This document shows positions 26,174-35,352 of a DNA stretch of 64,000 nt, piece after piece. The notes beneath the pieces are model-generated. The model was not told where the DNA came from, did no database searches, and was given only the letters and a program-made list of their open reading frames with translations. The stretch's first letter is position 1, and each line of letters opens with the position of its first letter. Origin of the DNA: Pseudomonas arsenicoxydans (lineage in GTDB: Bacteria > Pseudomonadota > Gammaproteobacteria > Pseudomonadales > Pseudomonadaceae); contig NZ_RCZE01000010.1 in the NCBI RefSeq assembly GCF_006438915.1, positions 174,046 to 238,045 of the forward strand. The letters run 5' to 3'. The position numbers and the translations under genes were made by a program.

Positions 26174-27550
26174 TCAAAGCCATTTGGCCAGATCCGTCAA
26201 AAGCGCTCCACACAAAGCCCCCACCAACAGCATTGGCAACACCACCAGCTCGCGCTTGAGACTCAATATACCCAGACGATAGTTGACATAAAAAACCAGG
26301 ATAAGCGTCGGAAACGTATGCAGGGCGACACCCCAGATCGCGTATTTGACCCCACCAATTGCCAGCAGCAAAGGCAGCAACACCCATAGCGAGACCACCC
26401 GGATAATGTTGTCCATGGCCTGGTACTTGGTGAGCCCCAAGGCAAGCCAGACCTGATGGGCCAACATATAGCGCATGGTGAAAAAAGACAGTGAAAGAAT
26501 CGCCATAATGTCGCCGGCCTGGGCGTAGCGTTCATCGTATAAAAACCTGATGAGCAGTGGACTGCCGGTCCAGAACAAGCCACAGAAAAACAGACAGGCC
26601 AGATCGAACATCAGCTTGAGGCGGTAATACAACGCGTGCAGCCGTGGGGTGTCGCTGGTTCTTGTGGCCTCGCTAAAGGCCGGCAAGGCCACGGCCCCGA
26701 CCAGCCTCTGCATTCCCAACTGCAGCGCTCCCAAAATAAGCACGGCAATGGAATAGACCCCCAACTCGGCGGCCGTCATGCTGCCGCCAAACCAGATGCG
26801 GTCACCGTACAACGCCAATACGCCCACGGCCGATGACAACAAGATCCAGCGGCCGAAAACGACTAACTCCTTGAGCGCATCACTTTCCCACTGCAGACGG
26901 TTGGGCGGGCCCTCAAACCACAGGTGTCCCATCGCTGTGCTGACGACCGCCGAGACCAGACCCGCCACCACCAGTGACCAGATGGACCGGGTGAAATAAC
27001 CGACGGCCAGCATCGCCAGGAGCCCGGCGAACTGCGACGTAAATTCGGCGATCACCACTTTCTTTTGCTGGAAAGCGCGCACCGCCAAATCGACTTTCGT
27101 CGACTGCAAACCGAAGATGATTGCCAACACCCCCGTCAACGCCAGTACCAACGGCAATTCGGGCGCAGCGTAGGTGGAATTGACTGCCCACAGATTGAGG
27201 GTCTGGGCAAACCAGGCGACGCCCGCGATCAGCAGTGTTGACGCAAAAAGGATGAGACCGCGCACGATCTGCACCGTCCACACGGTATTGAGAAACACCG
27301 GGTCGTCACCACGTGGGCTCTGGATGATGTTTTGTCGCAAGCCGACATCGGACAGCAGGTGCAGAACCACCGAAACGGTGGTTGCAATCATCATGACGCC
27401 GAACATTTCCGGCATCAACAATCGTGCCATGATGAGGTTGCCGCCGAGCCGAAACCCTTGGGACGTAACGAGCGCCCCGACATTCCAGACCCCGGCAGAA
27501 ATCGCCTTCTTGCGAAGGCCGGTTGATGGCGATACCTCGGCTAACGACAT
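26174..27550 (-). CDS. oligosaccharide flippase (Wzx/polysaccharide transporter family)
   Basis: ATG 27550 is chosen (MSLAEVSPSTGLRKKAISAG); an in-frame start 54 bases upstream is possible. The product has about 458 residues and 12-14 TM segments. The opening AGVWNVGALVTSQGFRLGGNLIMARLLMPEMFGVM is typical of the PST/Wzx family, and further landmarks are SDVGLRQNIIQ and AVALPAFSEATRTSD. It should move the finished lipid-linked repeat unit across the inner membrane. Divergent from the Wzy-like gene; a TATAGT element near 27584-27589 in the 95-base gap could serve as a -10 box in either direction. Confidence 0.88.
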   Translation of the reverse strand: MSLAEVSPSTGLRKKAISAGVWNVGALVTSQGFRLGGNLIMARLLMPEMFGVMMIATTVSVVLHLLSDVGLRQNIIQSPRGDDPVFLNTVWTVQIVRGLILFASTLLIAGVAWFAQTLNLWAVNSTYAAPELPLVLALTGVLAIIFGLQSTKVDLAVRAFQQKKVVIAEFTSQFAGLLAMLAVGYFTRSIWSLVVAGLVSAVVSTAMGHLWFEGPPNRLQWESDALKELVVFGRWILLSSAVGVLALYGDRIWFGGSMTAAELGVYSIAVLILGALQLGMQRLVGAVALPAFSEATRTSDTPRLHALYYRLKLMFDLACLFFCGLFWTGSPLLIRFLYDERYAQAGDIMAILSLSFFTMRYMLAHQVWLALGLTKYQAMDNIIRVVSLWVLLPLLLAIGGVKYAIWGVALHTFPTLILVFYVNYRLGILSLKRELVVLPMLLVGALCGALLTDLAKWL

Positions 27551-27645
27551 AACATCAACCCCAGACTCAATGGCACAAAAGGTACTATAGTCGCATTTTG
27601 CCACACAGCTAGCCGTCGCTCATTAATCAGAAAAGTACGACATCC

Positions 27646-29172
27646 ATGCCTGAGCACTTTCGCGCGTTAATCGTCATTCTGGTCCTTGCCGGCGTCGTTT
27701 TTGCCATGGCTCGCCGACCCGCTGCCGACCTGATTTCTGAGCGCGATTTCACGCGTCGGCGCAATCTGTGGTTCGTATTGACGCTACTGGCTTTCTTCTC
27801 CCACAGCTTCTGGGTCTATGCGGGCATCGCCGCTATCGTGATGACCGTTTCACGTAAGCGCGAACGAAACCCAGTGGCGCTTTTTTTTATTCTGCTGTTT
27901 CTCATGCCGCCCGCCACGGTGGAGATTCCCGGCTTTGGCGTGATCAATTATTTCTTCGCCCTGAACCATGTTCGTCTGCTGGGTTTGTGTGTATTGCTTC
28001 CGGCTTTTCTTGTGCTGCGCAAACAAGCGGACACGGTTCCTTTCGGACGCACCTGGCCTGACAAACTGTTGGCCGCCAACATGGTGTTGACGTGCCTGCT
28101 TTACCTGCGCGAAACCACCGTCACCGACGCGCTGCGCCAAACGCTGTACCTGTTCGTCGAAGTTTTTTTACCCTATTACGTGGCCAGCCGGGCACTAAAG
28201 AACCTCAGCGACTTCAAGGATGCTCTGTTCTGTTTTGTACTCGCCGCCATGCTGCTATCGCTGATTGGCCTGTTCGAGTACTGGCGCAGCTGGTTGCTCT
28301 ACAGTGCACTGAACAACGCCTTGGGCGTGCAATGGGAAATGTCCGGCTACCTGACCCGCGGTGGTTCGTTACGCGCCAGTGTCACGACCGGCCAGGCCAT
28401 TGCTCTGGGCTTCGTCATCAGCGTAGCCATCGGCTTTTACCTGTACTTGCAGGAAGAGGTGCGCAGCAAATTACAACGCCGGCTGGGCGCGCTGCTGCTC
28501 GCTGGCGGTCTGTATGCGCCGCTGTCCCGAGGCCCCTGGATCGGCACAGCCGTGATGATCGTCGTGTTCATCGGCACCGGACGCAAAGCCATCAAACGCC
28601 TGATGCTACTGGGGATCAGCGCGATGCTCGTCGTGCCCTTGCTGGTCGTTGTGCCGGGCGGGCAAAAAATCCTTGATCTGCTACCGTTCATCGGCACGGT
28701 GGAGGTGGAAAACATCACCTACCGACAACGCCTGTTCGATAACGCAGTAATCGTTGTCCAGCGCAACCCCTGGCTGGGCTCTTTCGATTTTCGCAGCACG
28801 CCGGAAATGCAATCATTGATTCAGGGCCAAGGGATCATCGACGTCGTGAACACCTATATCGGCATCGCGCTATCGTTCGGTCTGGTTGGATTGACGCTTT
28901 TCGTGGTCTTTTTCATTAGCGTCCTGATGGGCATCCGCAAAGGCATGCGCTCGTTCCCCAACAAGGACAATGAGGCGCACCGACTCGGGCGAGCACTCCT
29001 CGCGACACTGGCCGGAATTCTGATCACCATCGTTACCGTCAGCAGTATCACAGTCATCCCCGTGGTGTATTGGTCGGTAGCCGGGTTGGGCGTTGCTTAT
29101 GCCCAGATGGCGCACCGGCGCAAACACACCTCGACGGCCATCACAGCCAGTGCCCACCTCTCACTCCGGTAG
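27646..29172 (+). CDS. O-antigen ligase/polymerase-like membrane protein (Wzy)
   Basis: The 508-residue integral membrane protein has about 11-12 TM helices. Its large loop contains RGGSLRASVTTGQAIALGF, and the next helix is followed by GLYAPLSRGPWIGTAVMIV, the family motif of the Wzy_C/O-antigen ligase domain. In place of a WaaL-type partner, the context (initiating transferase, Wzx, Wzz-type protein, Wza-type exporter) points to the polymerase that joins repeat units in the periplasm. It forms a rightward unit with the glycoside hydrolase gene 5 bases downstream and galE. Confidence 0.82.
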   Translation: MPEHFRALIVILVLAGVVFAMARRPAADLISERDFTRRRNLWFVLTLLAFFSHSFWVYAGIAAIVMTVSRKRERNPVALFFILLFLMPPATVEIPGFGVINYFFALNHVRLLGLCVLLPAFLVLRKQADTVPFGRTWPDKLLAANMVLTCLLYLRETTVTDALRQTLYLFVEVFLPYYVASRALKNLSDFKDALFCFVLAAMLLSLIGLFEYWRSWLLYSALNNALGVQWEMSGYLTRGGSLRASVTTGQAIALGFVISVAIGFYLYLQEEVRSKLQRRLGALLLAGGLYAPLSRGPWIGTAVMIVVFIGTGRKAIKRLMLLGISAMLVVPLLVVVPGGQKILDLLPFIGTVEVENITYRQRLFDNAVIVVQRNPWLGSFDFRSTPEMQSLIQGQGIIDVVNTYIGIALSFGLVGLTLFVVFFISVLMGIRKGMRSFPNKDNEAHRLGRALLATLAGILITIVTVSSITVIPVVYWSVAGLGVAYAQMAHRRKHTSTAITASAHLSLR

Positions 29173-29177
29173 AACCT

Positions 29178-31853
29178 ATGGTCCCCTTGTTTCGCCGTCC
29201 CCTGATTGCGCTTTTGTTACTGCTGTCGCTGTCGCTGGCGCTTTTACCGTTGCGTATCTGGGCGTCGGACTGGGTCGTCAGCGTCGACGAGCGCAGTGGC
29301 CTGCCCACACTGCTGCGCGGCGGCAGCCCGGCCTTTATCGGCGCCCTGACTTTCTGGGAGAAAAACTGGGGCTGGACCTACACGGCGACCGAACTCAAGG
29401 TCACCGCGCCCTATCGCTACGTTTTGGCGGGCCAGAACAAATCTCTGGATTTCGATCTGCACGCGCAGATCCAGAAAGTAGACGCGCAAAAGCTGACCTG
29501 GAACTTTGCCCTGGATGCACGGAGCGCGAAATCGGGCGTGATGGGTGGCGGCATTGTTTTCAGGTTCGACGCAGCCCTTTTCCAGGAGATGGGTCAGCCC
29601 GTTTTGCTTCCCGACAATAGCGGCTGGTCCTGGGGCACTGCACAGGGGCGACGCATCGAAATGCGTTTCGAGCCTGCACTGGCGAGCGTGTACTTTGAAC
29701 CCGGCGATAAATCCGAGGTGCGTGCTTTTTTCTACAAAAACACGATAGAGCCCGGCCTTCGGAAATTCACGGCCACCCTGAGTGTCTCTGGTGATGTGGC
29801 GATCGGCCCTACCACCAGCGAGCGCTTCGGCCCGACCGACCCAAAGAGCTGGCCTACTGACAAGCTCGACTGGAAAACCTCGCCGGTTGACCTGTCCTTT
29901 CTCAATGCTAAGGAAAAACCTGCCGGCAAGCGCGGCTTCGTCAAGGCCGACGGCGAGCAACTACGCTTCGCGGACAATACCCCGGCGCGTTTCTGGGGCA
30001 CCAACCTGTCGGCCTACACCCTGTTCCGCACACCAGACGATGCGATCAAGTTGCAGGCCAAACGCCTGTCGGCACTGGGCTTCAATCTCGTACGACTGCA
30101 TCACCATGACTCGCCGTGGGTCTTCCCGAATATTTTTGGTGACGGCAATGTGACGACTGACACCCAGCAACTGAGTCCGGAGTCGCTGAAAAAAATCGAC
30201 TGGTGGATCAAGTGCCTGAAGGACGAAGGCATTTATGTATGGCTCGATATGCACGTCGAACGCGCCGTTAGCGCCAACGACAACATTTTCGGCTTTGAGG
30301 AAATGCCAAAGAACAGCAAAAATACGGCGGGTCTCAAGGGCTATGCCTACGTGAACCTCACCATTCAGAATGCGATGAAACGCTTTGCCGAAAGTTACCT
30401 CACTCATGTAAACACGTTTACCGGGCTCGCTTACAAGGACGACCCGGCGATTGCCGCCATACTGATCACCAACGAAAATGACGTTACCCATCACTACGGC
30501 AACGCCCTGTTACCCGACAAGCAAGTGCCCAAGCACAATCGCGTCTACATGGACGCGGCTGCGGCCTTTGCCAAGCAACACAATCTATCGACGAGCCAGA
30601 CCTGGCGCGCCTGGGAGCCTGGCCCGTCCCAGCTGTTTCTCAACGATCTGGAGCAACGCTTCAACGTCGACATGATTCAGCACCTGCGTGGACTCGGCGT
30701 GAAAGTGCCCATCGCCACGACCAGCAGTTGGGGCGGCAATGGCCTGAGCTCGCTGCCGGCTCTTACCGCCGGCGACGTGATCGACGTCCATAGTTACGGT
30801 GGCCTTGGCCAGATAGAAAAGAACCCGCTTTTCAGTGACAGCATAGTGAACTGGATTGCTGCCGGACAGGTCGCCGGTAAACCCCTGACCGTCACCGAGT
30901 GGAACAATGAACCGTTCCCGACACCTGACCGCCACTCGCTGCCACTTTATATCGCCGGCACAGCCAGCCACCAAGGCTGGGATGCGCTGATGCAATATGC
31001 CTACAGCCAGGAGTCACTCGGCGGCGAATGGATGACTGCCGACAACTGGCACGCCTATAACGACCCGGCATTGCTGGCCACCCTCCCCGCGGCCGCCTTG
31101 CTTTATCGCCGTGCAGACGTTCGTGAAGCAACAACGACCTATGTCTTTGCTCCGACGCCAGGCACCTTGTTCAATCAATTCATTACACCGGCCAATGCTG
31201 TGCTACTGCGCACAGCCATGGAGAAAGGCAAGCTGGAAATCGCATTGCCCCAGACGCCAGAACTGCCTTGGTTGCAGGCGAGCGTTATCCCGGAAAATGC
31301 GCAGGTGTTTCATGACCCCAACCAGTCCCTGCTAGTGGCCAATGCCAGTGAGTCCACGACGGATACGGGCGAGCTGAAGCGCAACTGGAAACAAGGGATC
31401 TACACCATCAATACACCGCGCACCCAAGCCGCTACCGGCTGGATCGGCGGCGAGTCGATCAGCCTTGCCAACGTCGATATTCAAGTGAACACCGCCAACG
31501 CAAGTGTAGTGGTGCAAAGTCTGGACGACAGCCCTGTGGGCCGATCGCAGGATTTACTGATTTCGCTGGGCACCCGTGCCATCCCCCAGGACGATGGCAA
31601 ACCCCCTTTTTATGTTGAGCCCCTCGCAGGCACGCTAACCATCCAGGCACCGCAAGGCTTGACATTGTTTACCCACGGCGCACCTGGTCAAATGAAGAAT
31701 CTGCCCGTCACCTACCTCGATGGACGCTATACGATCAAGCTCGACGGCTTGCAGGCGTCGAACTGGTTGTTTTTGAAAAAAAACGCCACGCAAGCTAAAA
31801 CATCACCAAGCCCTGCCAATACTGCATCAATCAGCGAGCCAGCCACTCAATAG
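29178..31853 (+). CDS. secreted glycoside hydrolase, clan GH-A (GH5/cellulase-like)
   Basis: ATG 29178 gives an N-terminal signal sequence (RRPLIALLLLLSLSLALLPLRIWA). Of 891 residues, the first about 270 form a beta-rich domain. A (beta/alpha)8 domain follows with FWGTNLSAYTLF, LGFNLVRLHHHDS, the putative acid/base Glu in AAILITNENDVTHHY, IDVHSYGG and the putative nucleophile in KPLTVTEWNNEPFP. The C-terminal about 250 residues are a beta domain with a polar tail. NE and TEW are the usual places of the two catalytic glutamates in clan GH-A. A periplasmic glycanase in an exopolysaccharide operon may trim or release polymer, as PslG does for Psl. Substrate not predictable. Confidence 0.82.
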   Translation: MVPLFRRPLIALLLLLSLSLALLPLRIWASDWVVSVDERSGLPTLLRGGSPAFIGALTFWEKNWGWTYTATELKVTAPYRYVLAGQNKSLDFDLHAQIQKVDAQKLTWNFALDARSAKSGVMGGGIVFRFDAALFQEMGQPVLLPDNSGWSWGTAQGRRIEMRFEPALASVYFEPGDKSEVRAFFYKNTIEPGLRKFTATLSVSGDVAIGPTTSERFGPTDPKSWPTDKLDWKTSPVDLSFLNAKEKPAGKRGFVKADGEQLRFADNTPARFWGTNLSAYTLFRTPDDAIKLQAKRLSALGFNLVRLHHHDSPWVFPNIFGDGNVTTDTQQLSPESLKKIDWWIKCLKDEGIYVWLDMHVERAVSANDNIFGFEEMPKNSKNTAGLKGYAYVNLTIQNAMKRFAESYLTHVNTFTGLAYKDDPAIAAILITNENDVTHHYGNALLPDKQVPKHNRVYMDAAAAFAKQHNLSTSQTWRAWEPGPSQLFLNDLEQRFNVDMIQHLRGLGVKVPIATTSSWGGNGLSSLPALTAGDVIDVHSYGGLGQIEKNPLFSDSIVNWIAAGQVAGKPLTVTEWNNEPFPTPDRHSLPLYIAGTASHQGWDALMQYAYSQESLGGEWMTADNWHAYNDPALLATLPAAALLYRRADVREATTTYVFAPTPGTLFNQFITPANAVLLRTAMEKGKLEIALPQTPELPWLQASVIPENAQVFHDPNQSLLVANASESTTDTGELKRNWKQGIYTINTPRTQAATGWIGGESISLANVDIQVNTANASVVVQSLDDSPVGRSQDLLISLGTRAIPQDDGKPPFYVEPLAGTLTIQAPQGLTLFTHGAPGQMKNLPVTYLDGRYTIKLDGLQASNWLFLKKNATQAKTSPSPANTASISEPATQ

Positions 31854-31938
31854 CTAACCTGTCTTTCAGCGTAATGGTCAGTTAACTCGCGCACCTCCCA
31901 AGCTGCGCTTGCACAGCAACAGTTTCCAGGAGATCAGG

Positions 31939-32916
31939 ATGAAATTTTTGGTTGTTGGTGGAGCAGGCTATATCGGCTCGCACATGGTCAAGCAGCTACT
32001 GGGTGCAGGTCACGAACTGGTGGTGGCAGACAACTTTTCAACGGGCCATCGCGACGCGTTGATCGGCGGGAAATTGGTCGAACTGGACATAGCCGACGCA
32101 CAGGCCCTGGACGTCCTTTTCGCGGGACAACACTTCGATGCCGTGTTCCACTTCGCTTCATTCATCCAGGTGGGCGAATCCGTTACGGAACCTGCCAAGT
32201 ATTATCAAAACAACTTCGCCGCCACTCTGACGCTGCTGCATGCCATGGTGGGTGCGGGGGTTAAGAACTTCATTTTTTCCTCGACCGCCGCCGTCTATGG
32301 CGACCCGGTGTATGTACCTATCGACGAAGAGCACCCCAAGGCCGCGATCAACCCTTATGGTCGCAGCAAGTGGATGGTGGAGCAGGTGCTTGAAGATTTC
32401 GACCGTGCTTACGGACTCAAATCGGTCTGCCTGCGCTACTTTAACGCCGCCGGAGCAGATCCTGAGGGACAGTTAGGCGAACGCCATGAACCGGAAACCC
32501 ACCTGCTGCCACTGATCCTTCAAGCGGCCTCTGGGCGACGTACATCAGTCACCGTCTATGGCCGTGATTACGACACGCCTGATGGCACTTGCATTCGCGA
32601 CTATGTACACGTTGTCGATCTCGTTGCAGCTCACGCGCTTGCCGTGGACTACTTGATGGAAGGTGGAACAAGCACAGCGTTCAACCTCGGAAACGGTCAA
32701 GGTTTCTCGGTGCAGCAAGTGATCGACACTGCGCGCTACGTGACCGGCCAGGATATCCGCGTGAGCGACGCGCCTCGCCGCGCCGGCGATCCACCACGCC
32801 TGGTGGCTGATTCGCGCAGGGCTAAAGCATTGCTTGGCTGGCAGCCACGATTTGCCTCACTTGAACAGATAGTGACGCACGCCTGGAGCTGGGAGCAAAA
32901 GTACCCCTGGAACTAA
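31939..32916 (+). CDS. galE: UDP-glucose 4-epimerase
   Basis: AGGAG (31928-31932) precedes ATG 31939, so the frame above it is not used. The 325-residue protein starts MKFLVVGGAGYIGSH (NAD-binding) and has FSTGH, FHFASFIQVGES, IFSSTAAVYGDP with the catalytic Ser/Thr, and the Tyr-Lys pair in INPYGRSKWMVEQ. CLRYFNAAGADPEG, DGTCIRDYVHVVDL and FNLGNGQGFSV follow. It interconverts UDP-glucose and UDP-galactose (or the GlcNAc forms) in the cytoplasm. Its place after the polymerase and hydrolase genes suggests that it supplies galactose-type sugar for the polymer. Confidence 0.95.
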   Translation: MKFLVVGGAGYIGSHMVKQLLGAGHELVVADNFSTGHRDALIGGKLVELDIADAQALDVLFAGQHFDAVFHFASFIQVGESVTEPAKYYQNNFAATLTLLHAMVGAGVKNFIFSSTAAVYGDPVYVPIDEEHPKAAINPYGRSKWMVEQVLEDFDRAYGLKSVCLRYFNAAGADPEGQLGERHEPETHLLPLILQAASGRRTSVTVYGRDYDTPDGTCIRDYVHVVDLVAAHALAVDYLMEGGTSTAFNLGNGQGFSVQQVIDTARYVTGQDIRVSDAPRRAGDPPRLVADSRRAKALLGWQPRFASLEQIVTHAWSWEQKYPWN

Positions 32917-32964
32917 GCGTCGGCGCTGGCGAGCAACGCCGAACACCTGAGTGAGGGCATCGCT

Positions 32965-33756
32965 CTAGTAGTAAGAGCGGTTTGGGGGTTCGCCTTTGTT
33001 TAGCACCGTGCCAATCAGATTGGCTGTTCCCAGATGATGCAGGCATTCCTCGATTTCTTTCTTGCTGTTCATACCGTTCGCGACCACAAGTAGGACGCAA
33101 TCGAATTTAGGCAAGACCGTAATTACATCATCCGAACTCAACAACGGCGGCAAGTCAAAAATCACGATGCGTGAGTTGTAGCGCTCACGAAGATCGGAAA
33201 TCAAATGACTCACCACAGGTGATGACAGTACTTCAGTGGAGAGCGGAATCGGCTCACGTGTCGGCAAGACCACAAAGCGCGGCAAAGTCGGGTTGACTAA
33301 CACATCTGCCAGCTCAGCTTCACCGGCAAGCAACTCATTGAGTGACGTTTCCATCGAAAGACCGAGGCACGCACCCACCTTCGGACGACGCAAGTCGAAA
33401 TCCACCAGTAACGCCGTCTTGGTGGTGTGGTGAGCGATACTCATTGCCAGGTTAATAGCCAATACCGTCTTGCCTGCTTCCGGAGTTGGCGAGGTGATAG
33501 CGAGCGTACGCCAGCCGTTTTCTTCCATGATGTTCAACACTTGCGTACGCAGTAGATCGAAAGCCCTGCCCATATTCGAATTTTTGTTGTAAGCCACAAT
33601 CCGGTTGCGCTCAAGGTGCTCTGTCCACAAAGGTACAATCTTGGTGCGTACATAGCTGAGGGCATTAAGTGTTGCAGAATCTCCGTTCGACGTAGTCACG
33701 AGACTCGACGATGTAGTTGGCTCGTTTTCATCGCTCGCTGGCTTGATTATTTCCAT
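32965..33756 (-). CDS. CpsD/CapB-type tyrosine-kinase-like ATPase
   Basis: The 263-residue protein corresponds to the cytoplasmic kinase half of Wzc/ExoP proteins. It has Walker A in SPTPEAGKTVLAINLA, Walker A' in LLVDFDLRRPK, and Walker B in RIVIFDLPPLLSSDD. CVLLVVANGMNSKKEIEECL follows. The classical C-terminal tyrosine cluster is minimal: only two Tyr end the chain (RSYY). AAGGA lies 13 bases before the ATG. It follows the Wzz/GumC-like gene by 11 bases; together they form a split Wzc-type co-polymerase that controls chain length and export. Confidence 0.85.
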   Translation of the reverse strand: MEIIKPASDENEPTTSSSLVTTSNGDSATLNALSYVRTKIVPLWTEHLERNRIVAYNKNSNMGRAFDLLRTQVLNIMEENGWRTLAITSPTPEAGKTVLAINLAMSIAHHTTKTALLVDFDLRRPKVGACLGLSMETSLNELLAGEAELADVLVNPTLPRFVVLPTREPIPLSTEVLSSPVVSHLISDLRERYNSRIVIFDLPPLLSSDDVITVLPKFDCVLLVVANGMNSKKEIEECLHHLGTANLIGTVLNKGEPPNRSYY

Positions 33757-33767
33757 TGCTATATTCC

Positions 33768-35333
33768 TTATGCAAACCGGGACAGCGCCTTGTACACGAG
33801 TAAATCCAGAGGCATATAAAGGAAATGCACGAGCACCAGGAGGCCCGCGATCAACAGGACTCCACCGAGGAGTATGAGTGCTTGCAATCGCTTGCGGCGC
33901 GCAAGTTCCGCCCGAGTATGAATGTAGGGAATGGTACCCAACACGCGTCTGCCCAAGACACTTGCCAGCGCCTCAACACCGCGCACTCGCTGATTCAGCA
34001 ATTCCAGAAGCATCACCAGAGCGCCAGTGCCCACCGGGGCGAGAACAAAGCCCATTGCGACGACTTTTTTACGGTTGGGCCTTACCGGCTTCTCAGGCAT
34101 CAACGGCGCCTCAAGAAGAACAAATCGCTCGGCTTTGTTTTCCTGTTCCAGGCTTTCGGAAATTTTCGCCCCCATTTCCTTGGTGCGAATCTCCTCATAT
34201 TTTTTACGAGCGTTATCATGGTCACGCGTCAGCGTGACTAGCCCCCGCTCGACTTGTGGCGTCTCAAGAATTTGCGCCTCGTAGGCGTCGATTTTGGCGA
34301 GTACTTGCTGCTTTTGATCGGCCAGCGACTTGATGCTCGCTTCTGAGGCAGCGACCCGAGCCTGAGCCTTTGCAATATCCAGACTGACCGATGTAACTGC
34401 ACCATTCCCCGCACCCCGGGCAGCCTCAAGTGCAGCAATTTTGCGTTTGACGGCGCGCACATCGGGGTGGGCTTCCGTATACAGCGACAGTAAGCGGGTG
34501 TACTCCGCTTTGAGGCTATCCAAATCCTGCGGTTGACTGGCTGCCGAACCAGACGCCCCGGCTTTGCTGGCTACCCCGGCACTGGCTGCCTTAACTTCCA
34601 ACTCGTTAAAGCGTAACTCCTCACGGGCAGCCTTATAGTCACGGTCGACCTCTTTAAGCTCGGTTTCGGCGCGCGACAACATGTTCATCCGCAATTCCTG
34701 ATGCTCAGGTAGCGCGTTGCTATGTGCCTGCTTGAAGTCCGCCAAGCGGTTCTCCAGAATTTCCAGCTCAACCCTTAGCTTGTCCGCTTCTTGCGTCAGG
34801 AACTCTGTAGTTTCACTGGCTCGCTCGGTGCGCTGCTTAATATTTTCATCCAGGAAGAGCGTCACCAGCTCGTTGGCAACTTGGGTCGCGACCTCTGGCT
34901 GGTTGTGTTCAAAGCCAACGCGAAAAGCAATGGTCACCTCTCCACGCCCCTTGACGGCAGCACTCACCAAGGAAACGGTAATCGCATTGCGCATCTCATC
35001 GATTTTCTCCGTAACGCTCAAGCGTCGGATTTCCGAAGAGAAAAGATTGTATTTGTCTATGATCGCTTCCAGATGCTCACGGGTCATCACGCGCTGGCGA
35101 ATGACTTCGATGCGCTCATCGGCAAAGGTATTGTTGTTCGCCGCCACCAGGTCTGGCGATATCTGCTGAGACTCAACCAGAATCGTGCCGGAGGACTCAT
35201 AGACAGGAGGGATGGACATCGCCACCAACACACTCAAGCCGAGAATCACCGTGATACACACGCTCACCAACACGGCTCGATGCTTGATTATTCCAATGTA
35301 ATCGTTGACCGACATTTCGTATTCAGAGGCCAT
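33768..35333 (-). CDS. polysaccharide chain-length determinant / GumC-type co-polymerase
   Basis: ATG 35333 is used; a GTG 9 bases upstream and an ATG 18 bases downstream are alternatives. The product has about 521 residues. The N-terminal Wzz domain begins MSVNDYIGIIKHRAVLVSVC with a TM helix, then AMSIPPVYESSGTILVESQ. The centre is a long coiled coil (about residues 170-360) with an interruption rich in Ala/Ser. PEKPVRPNRKKVVAMGFVLAP is the proline-rich motif before the second TM helix, and a third hydrophobic segment (LILLGGVLLIAGLLVLVHFL) ends the chain. It lies between the kinase gene and the outer-membrane protein gene and should regulate polymer length. Confidence 0.9.
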   Translation of the reverse strand: MASEYEMSVNDYIGIIKHRAVLVSVCITVILGLSVLVAMSIPPVYESSGTILVESQQISPDLVAANNNTFADERIEVIRQRVMTREHLEAIIDKYNLFSSEIRRLSVTEKIDEMRNAITVSLVSAAVKGRGEVTIAFRVGFEHNQPEVATQVANELVTLFLDENIKQRTERASETTEFLTQEADKLRVELEILENRLADFKQAHSNALPEHQELRMNMLSRAETELKEVDRDYKAAREELRFNELEVKAASAGVASKAGASGSAASQPQDLDSLKAEYTRLLSLYTEAHPDVRAVKRKIAALEAARGAGNGAVTSVSLDIAKAQARVAASEASIKSLADQKQQVLAKIDAYEAQILETPQVERGLVTLTRDHDNARKKYEEIRTKEMGAKISESLEQENKAERFVLLEAPLMPEKPVRPNRKKVVAMGFVLAPVGTGALVMLLELLNQRVRGVEALASVLGRRVLGTIPYIHTRAELARRKRLQALILLGGVLLIAGLLVLVHFLYMPLDLLVYKALSRFA

Positions 35334-35352
35334 AATTCTCACACAGCTGAAT

